64,000 nucleotides of DNA, from assembly GCF_000820765.1 (NCBI RefSeq), contig NZ_CCYH01000021.1, positions 88,375-152,374 on the forward strand, written 5' to 3'. The notes under the pieces are model-generated. The model worked only from the letters and a program-made list of their open reading frames with translations, ran no database searches and was not told where the DNA came from. Of this stretch, positions 1-8,997 are shown in pieces. This stretch comes from Candidatus Soleaferrea massiliensis AP7. GTDB lineage: Bacteria; Bacillota; Clostridia; Oscillospirales; Ruminococcaceae. Positions within the stretch are counted from its first letter, which is position 1. The number at the start of each line of letters is the position of its first letter. Made by a program: the position numbers and the translations under genes.

Positions 1-120
1 TAGAGAAGTTGTAATCAAGTAATAAGGAAAGCTGATGACGCGCGTATCTGAGTCAGGATGAAAAACAAAGAATTTTTGTGCACAGATGAGCGGGTTTTCC
101 GACGAAGGGAATGGAAACGA

Positions 121-621
121 ATGCAAGAGAAAAAGAATATCCTTTACGAAGATGACAATCGAGCTTATGACCTGTCCATCTATGCGCCAAAACCCCAGGG
201 CCCCGAAGAGGTGCCCGAAATCAAGGTTGTTTCCAAAAGAAAACCGAAACAAAAGCTCATCACCGTCCAGAACGTCGCGCTTGCGCTGATTCTGGTGGTC
301 ATGACCGCTTTCATGCTATATAACCGCGCGGTCCTCACCGAGATCGGCGGACAGATCGCCACGCAGAACGGCGTCCTGAACGAGCTGCAGTCCGAAACCG
401 AGCGGCTGAGCGTCGAACTGGACCGCAAGATGTCGCTGAACAGCATCGAAAACTACGCGACCACGCAGCTTGGACTCAGCAAGATGCAGAAGTACCAGGT
501 GGAATACGTCAACCTTTCGCAGGGAGATCAGGTCGAACTGACCCAAAAAGGGGAGACACAGCCAAAAACAGACCGGTTTGCACAATTTGTTGACATGCTG
601 AAGGAATACCTGAAGGTTTGA
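121..621 (+). CDS. ftsL: Cell division protein FtsL/DivIC-like
   Basis: Small bitopic divisome protein that would bridge the early division ring and the septal synthase module. The 166-residue product has a charged cytoplasmic N-terminus, one membrane segment (about residues 60-80, ALALILVVMTAFML), then an extracytoplasmic coiled coil (ETERLSVELDRKMSLNSIENYA) followed by the LGLSKMQKYQVEYV stretch typical of FtsL/DivIC. It lies directly before a class B PBP gene, the normal FtsL position in the dcw cluster. I start at the ATG at 121, with a GAAGGGA ribosome site about 10 bases upstream; an in-frame ATG at 58 would add 21 residues but has no convincing site. FtsL and DivIC are hard to separate by sequence; position favours FtsL. 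Confidence 0.87.
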   Translation: MQEKKNILYEDDNRAYDLSIYAPKPQGPEEVPEIKVVSKRKPKQKLITVQNVALALILVVMTAFMLYNRAVLTEIGGQIATQNGVLNELQSETERLSVELDRKMSLNSIENYATTQLGLSKMQKYQVEYVNLSQGDQVELTQKGETQPKTDRFAQFVDMLKEYLKV

Positions 622-669
622 CGCAATAAAATGGTAGTAACCAAAAAGACTGTTAAATAAAAAGACATC

Positions 670-713
670 AATACTAAGTTGTTTGAGACATGATTCGCAA
701 ACAGCTTAGTATT
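670..713. other. Long hairpin between ftsL and the PBP gene
   Basis: A 16-bp inverted repeat with one wobble or mismatch (AATACTAAG... with ...CTTAGTATT) and a 12-base loop. No T-run follows on either strand, so it is not a standard intrinsic terminator. It may be an RNA processing or attenuation site, or an operator. Confidence 0.5.
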
Positions 714-841
714 CTTTCAATATGGGCAGTTTTGCGGGACGAATCCTGTGCTTCGGGGCGGAAATCTGCCGTCCGGTGAACAAAGGGTTCTATTACGGCA
801 CAGGGTACATAAAAATAGCAAAGAGGAGTGAACAACACAAG

Positions 842-3073
842 ATGCTTACAGGACCATCCAATACCATGAGAAAGCGCATGTTTGTCATGATGGCCGGCCT
901 GGTGCTGCTCGGCTTTATCGGCCTGATCGGCAGGCTTTTTTACCTGCAGGTGGTGGCGAACGACGATCTGCAGAAGAAGGCGACCAACCAGCAGCTCAGG
1001 ACGACGGAAATCAGCCCGAAGCGCGGTACGATCTACGACCGCAACATGAATATCCTGGCGAAGAGCGCCACGGTCTGGACCGTGTTTGTCTCTCCCGCCG
1101 ACATAGAGGACGACAAGGAGAAGGAACTGATTGCAAGCGGCCTGTCCGAAATTCTGGAGGTCGACAAACAGGACCTGCTCGACAAGATGAAGAACAACAC
1201 CTACTATGAGATTGTCAAGAAGAAGATAGAAAAGGATGTCGCCGACAAGGTGGTCGAATTCGTCACCGAAAAGAACATTACGGCGGTGCATCTGGTGGAG
1301 GACAACAAGCGCTACTATCCGAACAACAACCTCGCGTCCACTGTGATCGGCTTCACTGGAACCGACAATCAGGGACTTGCGGGCATCGAGGCGTATTACG
1401 ACAAAATATTGACCGGTACAGCGGGTAAAATTGTATCGGCGAAGAATGCCTGGGGCACCGACATGCCGTTCAAATACGAACAAATGTACGACGCCAAGGA
1501 CGGCAACAGCCTGGTGCTGACCATCGACAACGTGATCCAGTATTTCCTGGAGAATAACCTCGAGATGGCGGTCGAGGAGTACGGCGTCGAGAACCGCGCC
1601 GCCGCCATCGCCATCGACGTCAACACCGGCGAGATTTTGGGCATGGCGACTAAGCCCGACTTCAACCTGAACGAGCCGTTCGAGATCAGCGACCCGGCCA
1701 TCAAAGAGGAGCTGGAAAAGCTGACAGGCGAAGCGTACAGCAAGGAGCTTCGGAAGCAGCAGGAAGCGCAGTGGCGCAACAAGTGCATCTCCGACCCGTA
1801 TGAGCCGGGATCGGTTTTCAAGATCATCACGGCGTCGAGCGCGCTCGAGGAGGGCACCGATACCAAGGACAGTCAGTTCTTCTGCAACGGTTCGCTGACC
1901 GTTGCGGGCCGCAACATCTCCTGCTGGAAGCACGCGGGACACGGCGCCGAGGATTTCACCCACGCGCTGATGAATTCCTGCAACCCGGCCTTCATGGCGA
2001 TCGGCGCCAAGCTGGGTCCGGAAAACTACTTTAAATACTTCAAAGCATACGGGCTGACCGAATTGACCGGCATCGACCTGCCCGGCGAGGCGGAGAGCAT
2101 CTACCATCCGCTGTCCGACCTGCAGGGACCGGTGGAGCTGGCGGTTTCCTCGTTCGGCCAGACCTTCAAGGTCACGCCGATCCAGCTCATCACGGCGGTT
2201 TCGGCCGCGATCAACGGCGGCAAGCTGGTTCAGCCGCACATCGTCAAGCAGGTGGTGGATGCGGACGGCAACGTCGTCAAGGATTACAGCACAACCGTCA
2301 AGCGCGAGGTCATCTCCGAGGAGGTTTCCAACGAGATCGCGCTGATGCTTGAGAAGGTCGTCACCGAGGGAAGCGGACGCAACGCCTACATCGCGGGCTA
2401 CCGCATCGGCGGAAAGACCGGTACCTCCGAGAAGATCGACCAGCAGGTCAACGGCCAGGTCGTCGACTTCATCTCGTCCTTCATGGGATTCGCCCCGGCC
2501 GACGATCCGCAGATCGCCGTGCTGGTTCTTCTGGATGAGCCGACCAAGGCATCCACCTTCGGTTCGGTCATCGCGGCGCCGGTTGTCGGTTCGGTCCTTT
2601 CCGAGACACTGTCCTATATGGGCATCGAACCGCAGTATACGGCCGAGGAGCTTGAGAAGATGGACATCAGCGTCCCGAACGTCGTCGGCAGAAAGCGTCT
2701 GGAAGGCCAGAACGACCTGAACCTGCTGGGCCTGCAGTGCCGCATCGTCGGAAACGGCGAGACGATTCTCGAGCAGATCCCGTCCGGCGGGGACTCAATT
2801 CCGCGCGGCGGAACGGTCATCATCTACACGGAGGAATCCTCCTCAAGCAAGGTCACGGTGCCGGATGTAGTCGGCAAGAGCGGGCAGGAGGCCAATCAGG
2901 AGATCATCAACGCGGGCCTTAACATCCGTATCGCCGGATCCGGCATAGACAGCGGGCCGTCCACTGCGGCCAAACAGGAGCCTGCCGCCGGCGAAGAGGT
3001 GGATGAGGGCACGGTTGTCACGGTCACCTTTGTGACCGAAGAACCGGTCGACCAGCTCCCGGTCACGCAGTAA
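842..3073 (+). CDS. Class B penicillin-binding protein with PASTA domains (FtsI/SpoVD type)
   Basis: Septal peptidoglycan transpeptidase: it cross-links glycan strands made by FtsW during division, or during spore cortex synthesis if it is SpoVD-like. From the ATG at 842 the protein has 743 residues: an N-terminal membrane anchor (MMAGLVLLGFIGLIG), a PBP dimerisation domain, a transpeptidase domain with the catalytic triad of motifs SVFK (serine near residue 324), SCN (near 379) and KTGT (near 525), then two C-terminal PASTA repeats (about 608-668 and 672-735, VPNVVG and VPDVVG). The start is supported by AAGAGGAG 13 bases upstream; an upstream in-frame ATG at 722 overlaps no good ribosome site. 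It is the only PBP gene in this cluster, so it probably fills the FtsI/PBP2B role. FtsI and SpoVD cannot be separated from sequence alone. Confidence 0.93.
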   Translation: MLTGPSNTMRKRMFVMMAGLVLLGFIGLIGRLFYLQVVANDDLQKKATNQQLRTTEISPKRGTIYDRNMNILAKSATVWTVFVSPADIEDDKEKELIASGLSEILEVDKQDLLDKMKNNTYYEIVKKKIEKDVADKVVEFVTEKNITAVHLVEDNKRYYPNNNLASTVIGFTGTDNQGLAGIEAYYDKILTGTAGKIVSAKNAWGTDMPFKYEQMYDAKDGNSLVLTIDNVIQYFLENNLEMAVEEYGVENRAAAIAIDVNTGEILGMATKPDFNLNEPFEISDPAIKEELEKLTGEAYSKELRKQQEAQWRNKCISDPYEPGSVFKIITASSALEEGTDTKDSQFFCNGSLTVAGRNISCWKHAGHGAEDFTHALMNSCNPAFMAIGAKLGPENYFKYFKAYGLTELTGIDLPGEAESIYHPLSDLQGPVELAVSSFGQTFKVTPIQLITAVSAAINGGKLVQPHIVKQVVDADGNVVKDYSTTVKREVISEEVSNEIALMLEKVVTEGSGRNAYIAGYRIGGKTGTSEKIDQQVNGQVVDFISSFMGFAPADDPQIAVLVLLDEPTKASTFGSVIAAPVVGSVLSETLSYMGIEPQYTAEELEKMDISVPNVVGRKRLEGQNDLNLLGLQCRIVGNGETILEQIPSGGDSIPRGGTVIIYTEESSSSKVTVPDVVGKSGQEANQEIINAGLNIRIAGSGIDSGPSTAAKQEPAAGEEVDEGTVVTVTFVTEEPVDQLPVTQ

Positions 3074-3254
3074 ACCGGCAGCGTGCGTCGGGAACAGAAG
3101 AAGCCGGGTTTAAACAGAAGACAGCTTGTTTTTTGACAGAGAGCAATGGCTGGATGCTATGAGATTCATCCAAATGCAAACGTAAAGTTTATGGAAGATG
3201 AAACCGCCCAATTTCCGGTGATTTCAACCTTCATAACAGAATATGACGCAACAA

Positions 3255-3287
3255 GCGCACCCTTCCGCATTCTGGGGAAGGGTGCGC
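3255..3287 (+). terminator. Strong hairpin after the PBP gene, possible terminator
   Basis: A perfect 12-bp GC-rich stem (GCGCACCCTTCC with GGAAGGGTGCGC) with a 9-base loop, about 180 bases after the PBP stop. No T-tract follows directly, so termination may be weak or the structure may protect the mRNA end. Confidence 0.45.
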
Positions 3288-3297
3288 AAAGATAAGC

Positions 3298-3480
3298 TTA
3301 TAAGGTTTTTGCCGCTTGGGCTTGCAGTTTTTCAAGGCGAAATTTTTGCCGCTTGAATTTGCATTTTTCAGGGCAAGGTTTTTGCAGCTTGAACTTATAA
3401 ATTAGCAGGAAAGGTTTTTGAAGTTTTAGCATACTGATTTTTAACCCTGTCTTTTTGCAGCCTGGGTTTACAGGTTTTTG
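3298..3480. repeat. Degenerate minisatellite with GTTTTTGC(C/A)GCTTG units
   Basis: About five imperfect copies of a 36-45 base unit, each with TTTTTGC, then GCTTG or similar, then TTTGCA or CTTATA, then TTTTTCAGG-like sequence. The unit is recognisable but diverged. It is non-coding on the plus strand; a 68-codon open frame on the minus strand is just the repeat read as K/Q/L-rich peptide. Confidence 0.6.
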
Positions 3481-3758
3481 CATCATAGGCGCTCGGAAGG
3501 CCACAGGGATGAAGAATCAGCACATCATTTTATCTCAGTCAGAAGATTCAGCGTTGCAGACGCTTATTCTTATAAATCACCGCTTTTTGACAGATGCGGT
3601 GCAGCAGGATCGCGAAAGAGACTGGCAGCCGAACGATGGAGAAGCAGCGGGATGCCGTGTTCTGAGGATTTCAACAAAGAGCCGGATAATGAGTGCCGTT
3701 TATGTCAACGATATGGTTGGATATCGATTTTTACCGCTTATGCTGTCAGGAGGCTGTT

Positions 3759-5222
3759 ATGAAACTTTCAAAACTGCTGGAAGGAATCGAATACACCGGA
3801 AACACGCCGGATGCTGATATCACGGAGGTTACCTGCAATTCTCAAATTGCGCAGGAAGGAAGCGCCTTTGTCTGCATCCAGGGAACAAAGGACGACGGGC
3901 ATATGCATGTCCGGGACGCGCTGGAACGCGGCGCGTCGGTTGTCGTCTGCGCGCGGGATACCGGCGTCGAAAATCAGGTTGTTGTAAAGGATACCCGCGA
4001 AGCCTATGCGGTGATGTGCGCGAACCTGAACGGCAATCCCGCACGGAAGCTCAAGCTGATCGGTGTGACCGGCACAAACGGCAAGACGACGATCACCTAT
4101 CTGTTAAAACATATCTTACAGGAAGCCGGCTACAGGGTCGGCGTCATCGGCACGATTCACAACGAGATTGGAGACATCGTGTTGCCGGCAAAACACACGA
4201 CGCCCGACCCGGCGCAGCTGCATGTGCTGTTTTCCCGCATGCTGAAGGCCGGCTGCCAGTATGTCGTCATGGAGGCCTCCTCCCATGCGCTGGATCAGGA
4301 ACGCCTGACCGGCTGCCGGTTTGAGGCCGGCATCTTTACAAACCTCACGCAGGACCATCTCGACTACCACGGCACGATGGAGAACTACTTTGCGGCCAAG
4401 AAAAAGCTGTTCGACATGAGCCGCATCGCGGTTGTGAACCTCGACGACCCCTATGGTCGCAGGATTGCCGATGAATACAGGGGCCGCTGCCGGGTATACA
4501 CCTTTTCCATCACCGACGACCAAGCCGATTTCACGGCAAAGGATATTAGAAGCCATGCCGGCGGAAGCCGGTTTTCCCTGCTGCACGCCGGAGGGCTTGA
4601 ACGCATCCGTTTCTGCATGCCGGGAGATTTCTCCGTCTCGAATGCGACGGCTGCGGCGGGCTGCGGCGCGGCGCTCGGCATCCCAATGGAGAAGGTCGCG
4701 GCGGGGCTCTGCAGCTGCGAGGGTGTGCGCGGACGCACCGAGGTGCTGCCGACAAACACCGATTATACGGTCATCTGCGACTATGCGCACTCGCCGGACG
4801 GCCTGCTCAAGGTCATCACGACCTTCCGGCAGTTTGCGAAGGGGCGGGTGGTGACGCTGTTCGGCTGCGCGGGCAACCGTGACCGGACAAAACGCGCCAA
4901 GATGGCCGACATCGTCGCGGAAAACTCCGATTTTGTGATCCTCACCTCCGACAACCCGCGCGACGAAGATCCGATGCAGATCATCGGCGACGCGATGCCG
5001 GGCCTGGAGAAACACAAAACGCCCTGTAAAATCCTTCCGGACCGGTTTGAAGCGATAGAATGGGCACTTGAAAATTCCCGGAAAGATGATATACTTATTC
5101 TAGCCGGAAAAGGGCATGAGGACTATCAGGTTCTGAACTATGGAACCATCTATTTTGACGAGCACCGGATTGTGCTGGATCTTCTGAACCGTATGCGGCA
5201 AAAGGAGAAACCGTCCGGTTAG
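3759..5222 (+). CDS. murE: UDP-MurNAc-L-Ala-D-Glu:meso-diaminopimelate ligase
   Basis: Cytoplasmic Mur ligase adding the third residue of the peptidoglycan stem peptide. The 487-residue protein has the P-loop GTNGKTT near residue 108 and the C-terminal DNPRDEDP motif; DNPR is the family signature for meso-diaminopimelate rather than lysine as substrate. ATG 3759 follows AGGAGG (3748-3753) with ideal spacing, so an upstream in-frame ATG at 3693 is rejected. murF follows 82 bases downstream. Confidence 0.96.
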   Translation: MKLSKLLEGIEYTGNTPDADITEVTCNSQIAQEGSAFVCIQGTKDDGHMHVRDALERGASVVVCARDTGVENQVVVKDTREAYAVMCANLNGNPARKLKLIGVTGTNGKTTITYLLKHILQEAGYRVGVIGTIHNEIGDIVLPAKHTTPDPAQLHVLFSRMLKAGCQYVVMEASSHALDQERLTGCRFEAGIFTNLTQDHLDYHGTMENYFAAKKKLFDMSRIAVVNLDDPYGRRIADEYRGRCRVYTFSITDDQADFTAKDIRSHAGGSRFSLLHAGGLERIRFCMPGDFSVSNATAAAGCGAALGIPMEKVAAGLCSCEGVRGRTEVLPTNTDYTVICDYAHSPDGLLKVITTFRQFAKGRVVTLFGCAGNRDRTKRAKMADIVAENSDFVILTSDNPRDEDPMQIIGDAMPGLEKHKTPCKILPDRFEAIEWALENSRKDDILILAGKGHEDYQVLNYGTIYFDEHRIVLDLLNRMRQKEKPSG

Positions 5223-5304
5223 CGGCAAGGGCCGCCGCGATATGGACACAGTGAGCGTCCTCAGCCTTCGGGCAAACCATCATGGAAAGGGTTTACGGGA
5301 CAGT

Positions 5305-6663
5305 ATGAAGGAATTGGATTTACACGAGGTAGCCCAGGCACTCGGCAGTGACAGCCGGGTTTCGGGCAGGATCTCTTCGGTCAGCACCGATACCAGGAGC
5401 ATCGAGCCGGGAAGCCTGTTTTTTGCCCTGCGCGGGGAACGGTTCGACGGGCACCTGTTCGCCGGCCGCGCGCTGGAAGAGGGCGCAGCCTGCGTTGTGG
5501 CCGACCGGAAGGTCGATATCCCGGATGACAGGGTCATCTATGTGAAAAGCACGCGGCAGGCGTTTCTGGATATGGCGCAGTATTACCGCTCGCAGTTCAG
5601 TCTCCTGCTGGTCGCGGTGACCGGCTCGGTCGGCAAGACGACCACCAAGGAGATGATCGCGGCGGTGCTCGAAAGCCGATACAAGACGCTCAAGACGCAG
5701 GGCAACTACAACAACGAGGTCGGGCTTCCCAAGACGCTGCTGCGTCTGGATGACAGCTTCCAGGCCGGCGTCATCGAGATGGGCATGTCGGCGTTCGGCG
5801 AAATCCATGAACTCACCGTGGCCACCCGGCCGCAGATGGCGGTTGTGACGGTCATCGGCGTGTCGCACATCGAGCATCTCGGCAGCCGGGAGAACATCCT
5901 GAAGGCGAAGCTCGAGATCACCGACGGGCTTGAGAAAGGCTCCCCGCTGATCCTGAACGGGGACGACGACCTGCTTTGCCGGGTCAAAGACGAAAATTTC
6001 CACATCTATCTGTACGGCATCGACAACCCGGACTGCGACATCCGCGCCGTGGACCTCTGCGAACAGGCGGACAGCACCTCCTTTGCGATATTATGGAATC
6101 AAAACAGATATGAAGCCAGGATTCCATGCATCGGCCGGCACAATGTCCTGAACGCGCTGGCGGCCTTCCTGACCGGCGTGCTGCTGGAGATTGCACCGGA
6201 AACCTGCATCCAGGCGCTGCTCGATTACGTGCCCTCAGGCATGCGGCAGCGCACCGTGCGGCATAACGGCTATACCGTCGTCGAGGACTGCTACAACGCA
6301 AGCCCCGACTCGATGACCGCCGCGCTCACGACGCTTTCGGGCATGCGCTGTGAAGGCAGGAAGATCGCCGTGCTCAGCGATATGCTTGAGCTGGGCGAAT
6401 ATGCCGAACAGAGCCACCGGGAGACCGGCGCGCTCGCGGCGAAGCTAGACATCGGCCTGCTGCTTACATACGGCGACGAGTCGGCGCACTGCGTGGATGC
6501 GGCAAGGGAAGCGGGAATGTCTCAGGCGTACCATTTTGAAGACAAACAAAAGCTCTATGAATGCCTGAAACGAAGCGTCCGGGAGGGCGACATCGTCTGG
6601 TTCAAGGCCAGCCGGGGCATGAAACTGGAGGAGATCATCAACAAATTGTACGAGGAGTGTTAA
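5305..6663 (+). CDS. murF: UDP-MurNAc-tripeptide--D-alanyl-D-alanine ligase
   Basis: Last cytoplasmic Mur ligase, adding D-Ala-D-Ala to complete the UDP-MurNAc-pentapeptide used by MraY. The 452-residue product shows the Mur P-loop GSVGKTTTKEM near residue 111, the NYNNEVGLPKTLL substrate-loop region and the conserved DCYNASPDSM stretch of MurF. I start at ATG 5305 (MKELDLHEVAQ), preceded by GGAAAGGG; the in-frame ATG at 5242 would add 21 residues with no family match. It lies seven bases before mraY, so the two are surely co-transcribed. Confidence 0.95.
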   Translation: MKELDLHEVAQALGSDSRVSGRISSVSTDTRSIEPGSLFFALRGERFDGHLFAGRALEEGAACVVADRKVDIPDDRVIYVKSTRQAFLDMAQYYRSQFSLLLVAVTGSVGKTTTKEMIAAVLESRYKTLKTQGNYNNEVGLPKTLLRLDDSFQAGVIEMGMSAFGEIHELTVATRPQMAVVTVIGVSHIEHLGSRENILKAKLEITDGLEKGSPLILNGDDDLLCRVKDENFHIYLYGIDNPDCDIRAVDLCEQADSTSFAILWNQNRYEARIPCIGRHNVLNALAAFLTGVLLEIAPETCIQALLDYVPSGMRQRTVRHNGYTVVEDCYNASPDSMTAALTTLSGMRCEGRKIAVLSDMLELGEYAEQSHRETGALAAKLDIGLLLTYGDESAHCVDAAREAGMSQAYHFEDKQKLYECLKRSVREGDIVWFKASRGMKLEEIINKLYEEC

Positions 6664-6670
6664 CGAGGTT

Positions 6671-7681
6671 ATGAACAGTTTACCAGTCATCATGGCGGCG
6701 GTCATCGCGTTTGCCGTCACGGCAGTTTTAGGGTTCTGGCTGATCCCGTTTTTAAAGAAGCTCAAATACGGACAGACAATTCTCGACATCGGTCCCGTCT
6801 GGCACAAGGATAAGCAGGGAACGCCTACCATGGGCGGAATCATGTTTATAATCGGCATGGTTTTGGCCATCCTAATATCATATCTCCTGCTCGCGTCGCA
6901 GGCCGGCATGCTCTCAGACCCCGCGCACAACCTGACCAACGTCAAGCTGGTTGCGGGCCTTCTGATGGCGCTGGCCTACGGGCTGATCGGCTTCATCGAC
7001 GACTACATCAAGGTGGTCAAGAAGCGCAACCTCGGGCTTACGGCGACGCAGAAGCTGATCTTCCAGTTCCTGACCGCGGGCGCATACCTGCTGAGCATCT
7101 ACTTAGCCGGCGATAAAAGCACCGTGGTCGTCTTTCCGCTGATCGGCCAGCTCGACTTCGGCTTCTTCTACTATCCGCTGATGCTGCTACTGATCGTGTT
7201 CATCGTCAACGCGGTCAACCTGACCGACGGCGTGGACGGCCTCGCGACCTCCGTAACCTTTGTCAGTGCGATCGGTTTTATGATCATCGCGACGCTGCTC
7301 GGCTTCGTGAACGCAAGCATCATGTCCACGGCGCTGGCGGCCGGATGTGTCGGGTTCCTGGTCTGGAACTTCCACCCGGCCAAGGTGTTTATGGGGGATA
7401 CCGGTTCCCTGTTTTTAGGCGGCATGCTGGTCGCCGTCGCGTTTGCGCTTGGACTTCCGGTCCTGCTTCTCCCGGTTGGCATCATCTATATTGTCGAGGC
7501 GCTGTCGGTGGTGCTGCAGGTCATCAGCTTCAAGACGACCGGCAAGCGCATCTTCAAGATGAGCCCGATCCACCACCACTTTGAGATGGGGGGGTGGAGC
7601 GAGGTCAAAATTGTGGGCGTATTTTCCCTGGTGCAGCTTATCGGCTGCGGCATTGCCATTGCGTGCGTATACTTTATGTAA
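6671..7681 (+). CDS. mraY: Phospho-N-acetylmuramoyl-pentapeptide transferase
   Basis: Integral membrane enzyme transferring phospho-MurNAc-pentapeptide to undecaprenyl phosphate to make lipid I. The 336-residue, multi-helix protein carries the family motifs FIDDYIKV (magnesium-binding aspartates), NAVNLTDGVDGLA, VFMGDTGS and the C-terminal SPIHHHFE. In many bacteria murD follows; here the next gene is ftsW. Confidence 0.97.
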   Translation: MNSLPVIMAAVIAFAVTAVLGFWLIPFLKKLKYGQTILDIGPVWHKDKQGTPTMGGIMFIIGMVLAILISYLLLASQAGMLSDPAHNLTNVKLVAGLLMALAYGLIGFIDDYIKVVKKRNLGLTATQKLIFQFLTAGAYLLSIYLAGDKSTVVVFPLIGQLDFGFFYYPLMLLLIVFIVNAVNLTDGVDGLATSVTFVSAIGFMIIATLLGFVNASIMSTALAAGCVGFLVWNFHPAKVFMGDTGSLFLGGMLVAVAFALGLPVLLLPVGIIYIVEALSVVLQVISFKTTGKRIFKMSPIHHHFEMGGWSEVKIVGVFSLVQLIGCGIAIACVYFM

Positions 7682-7707
7682 AATTTCCAAATTGGAGGTG
7701 AGTTTTA

Positions 7708-8874
7708 TTGGCTGCAAAAGGGTCATCGAAATCAATCGGGACGAAAAAACAGGGGACGAAAAAAAATAGCGCGAAACCTTCCATGGATCTGATCTTCCTG
7801 TTGCTTGTGCTGGCGCTGCTCACCTTCGGTTTGATTATGCTGTTTTCGGCAAGCTACGCGCAGGGCTACTACCGTCAGGACGGAGACAGCTTTTATTACA
7901 TCAAAAGGCAGCTGGTCTTTGCATTTATCGGAGTCGCGGCGATGATCGTGATTTCCTTTGTCAACTACCGGGTGCTGGAAAAGCTTGCGGTGCCGATCAT
8001 GGCGCTTGCGGTGGTCCTGCTCATTGTGGTGCTGTTCTGTCCCCCGGATGAAAACGGCATTCGCCGCTGGATACCGCTGGGCATCTTTTCCGTACAGCCG
8101 TCCGAGATCGTAAAGTTTGCGGTCATACTCCTGTTTGCCAAGATCATTGTACTCAAAGACAAGCACATGAAGGAGTTCAAGCACGGCATCCTGCCGTTCG
8201 GCATCATCCTGGTGCTGATCTCGGCGCTGATGATACTCGAACCGCATCTGTCCGGCACGATCATCATCCTGATGCTCGGCTGTATCATGATGATTGTGGG
8301 AGGGGCGAACCTCAAGTGGTTCACGATAGCCGGCATCGCCGGGGTGATCGGGGTATTCCTGATCATTGTGACCGGCACGGTCCAGTACGCCGGGTCGCGC
8401 GTGGATGTCTGGCTGGACCCGTTCTCGGACGCGCTCGGCGACGGTTTCCAGACCGTGCAGTCGCTGTACGCAATCGGTTCGGGCGGCCTGATGGGCGTGG
8501 GACTCGGCAATTCGCGGCAGAAGTTCCTGTACATCCCGGAGCCGCAGAACGACTTCATCTTCGCGATCGTCTGCGAGGAGCTCGGCTTCATTGGCGCGGC
8601 GCTGATCATCATCCTGTTCGCGCTGCTGCTCTGGCGCGGCTTCACCATCGCGATGAAGGCGAAGGACAAATTCGCTTCGCTGGTGGCGGCCGGCCTGACC
8701 GCGCAGGTTGCGATCCAGGCGATGCTCAACATCGCGGTTGTCACCAATTCGATTCCGAACACCGGCATCAGCCTGCCGTTCTTCAGTTCGGGCGGTACGT
8801 CGCTGATCATGCTGCTGGCCCAGATGGGAGTTGTCCTGTCCATCTCCCGTTATTCCAACATCGAAAAGACCTAG
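7708..8874 (+). CDS. ftsW: SEDS-family septal glycosyltransferase
   Basis: Polytopic SEDS protein that polymerises lipid II at the septum with its partner class B PBP. The 388-residue sequence has about ten membrane segments and the family motifs GSRVDVWLDPF, QNDFIFAIVCEELGF and the PNTGISLPFFSSGG signature. Translation starts at a TTG (7708), selected by a strong GGAGGTGAG site at 7694-7702; no ATG nearby fits. FtsW and RodA are close relatives; dcw position indicates FtsW. Confidence 0.95.
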   Translation: MAAKGSSKSIGTKKQGTKKNSAKPSMDLIFLLLVLALLTFGLIMLFSASYAQGYYRQDGDSFYYIKRQLVFAFIGVAAMIVISFVNYRVLEKLAVPIMALAVVLLIVVLFCPPDENGIRRWIPLGIFSVQPSEIVKFAVILLFAKIIVLKDKHMKEFKHGILPFGIILVLISALMILEPHLSGTIIILMLGCIMMIVGGANLKWFTIAGIAGVIGVFLIIVTGTVQYAGSRVDVWLDPFSDALGDGFQTVQSLYAIGSGGLMGVGLGNSRQKFLYIPEPQNDFIFAIVCEELGFIGAALIIILFALLLWRGFTIAMKAKDKFASLVAAGLTAQVAIQAMLNIAVVTNSIPNTGISLPFFSSGGTSLIMLLAQMGVVLSISRYSNIEKT

Positions 8875-8997
8875 CGCTTTTTCCGGCGGGAACGCCGGGC
8901 GAAGGGCGGAATCGATGGATGGGCCTGTATGCGGACAGTCACATATGACAGGGAACACCAGGACAAATGAGACGGATGAAGAAAGGGGCGCGACACC

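Larger units (their letters stand above)
3074..3758. other. 685-bp gene-free region between the PBP gene and murE
   Basis: I see no convincing gene here. It holds a strong hairpin (3255-3287) and a degenerate T-rich minisatellite (about 3298-3480). The remainder up to the murE ribosome site at 3748 shows no recognisable promoter or RNA. This splits an otherwise compact dcw cluster. Confidence 0.6.

Noticed and set aside
674..2239. 521-codon open frame on the minus strand
   Set aside because: It lies opposite the PBP gene, whose catalytic motifs are all present; long antisense frames are common in GC-rich coding DNA. The same applies to 4116-5015 and 7732-9036 (minus) and to 15720-17892, 19862-21148 and 58370-59323 (plus).
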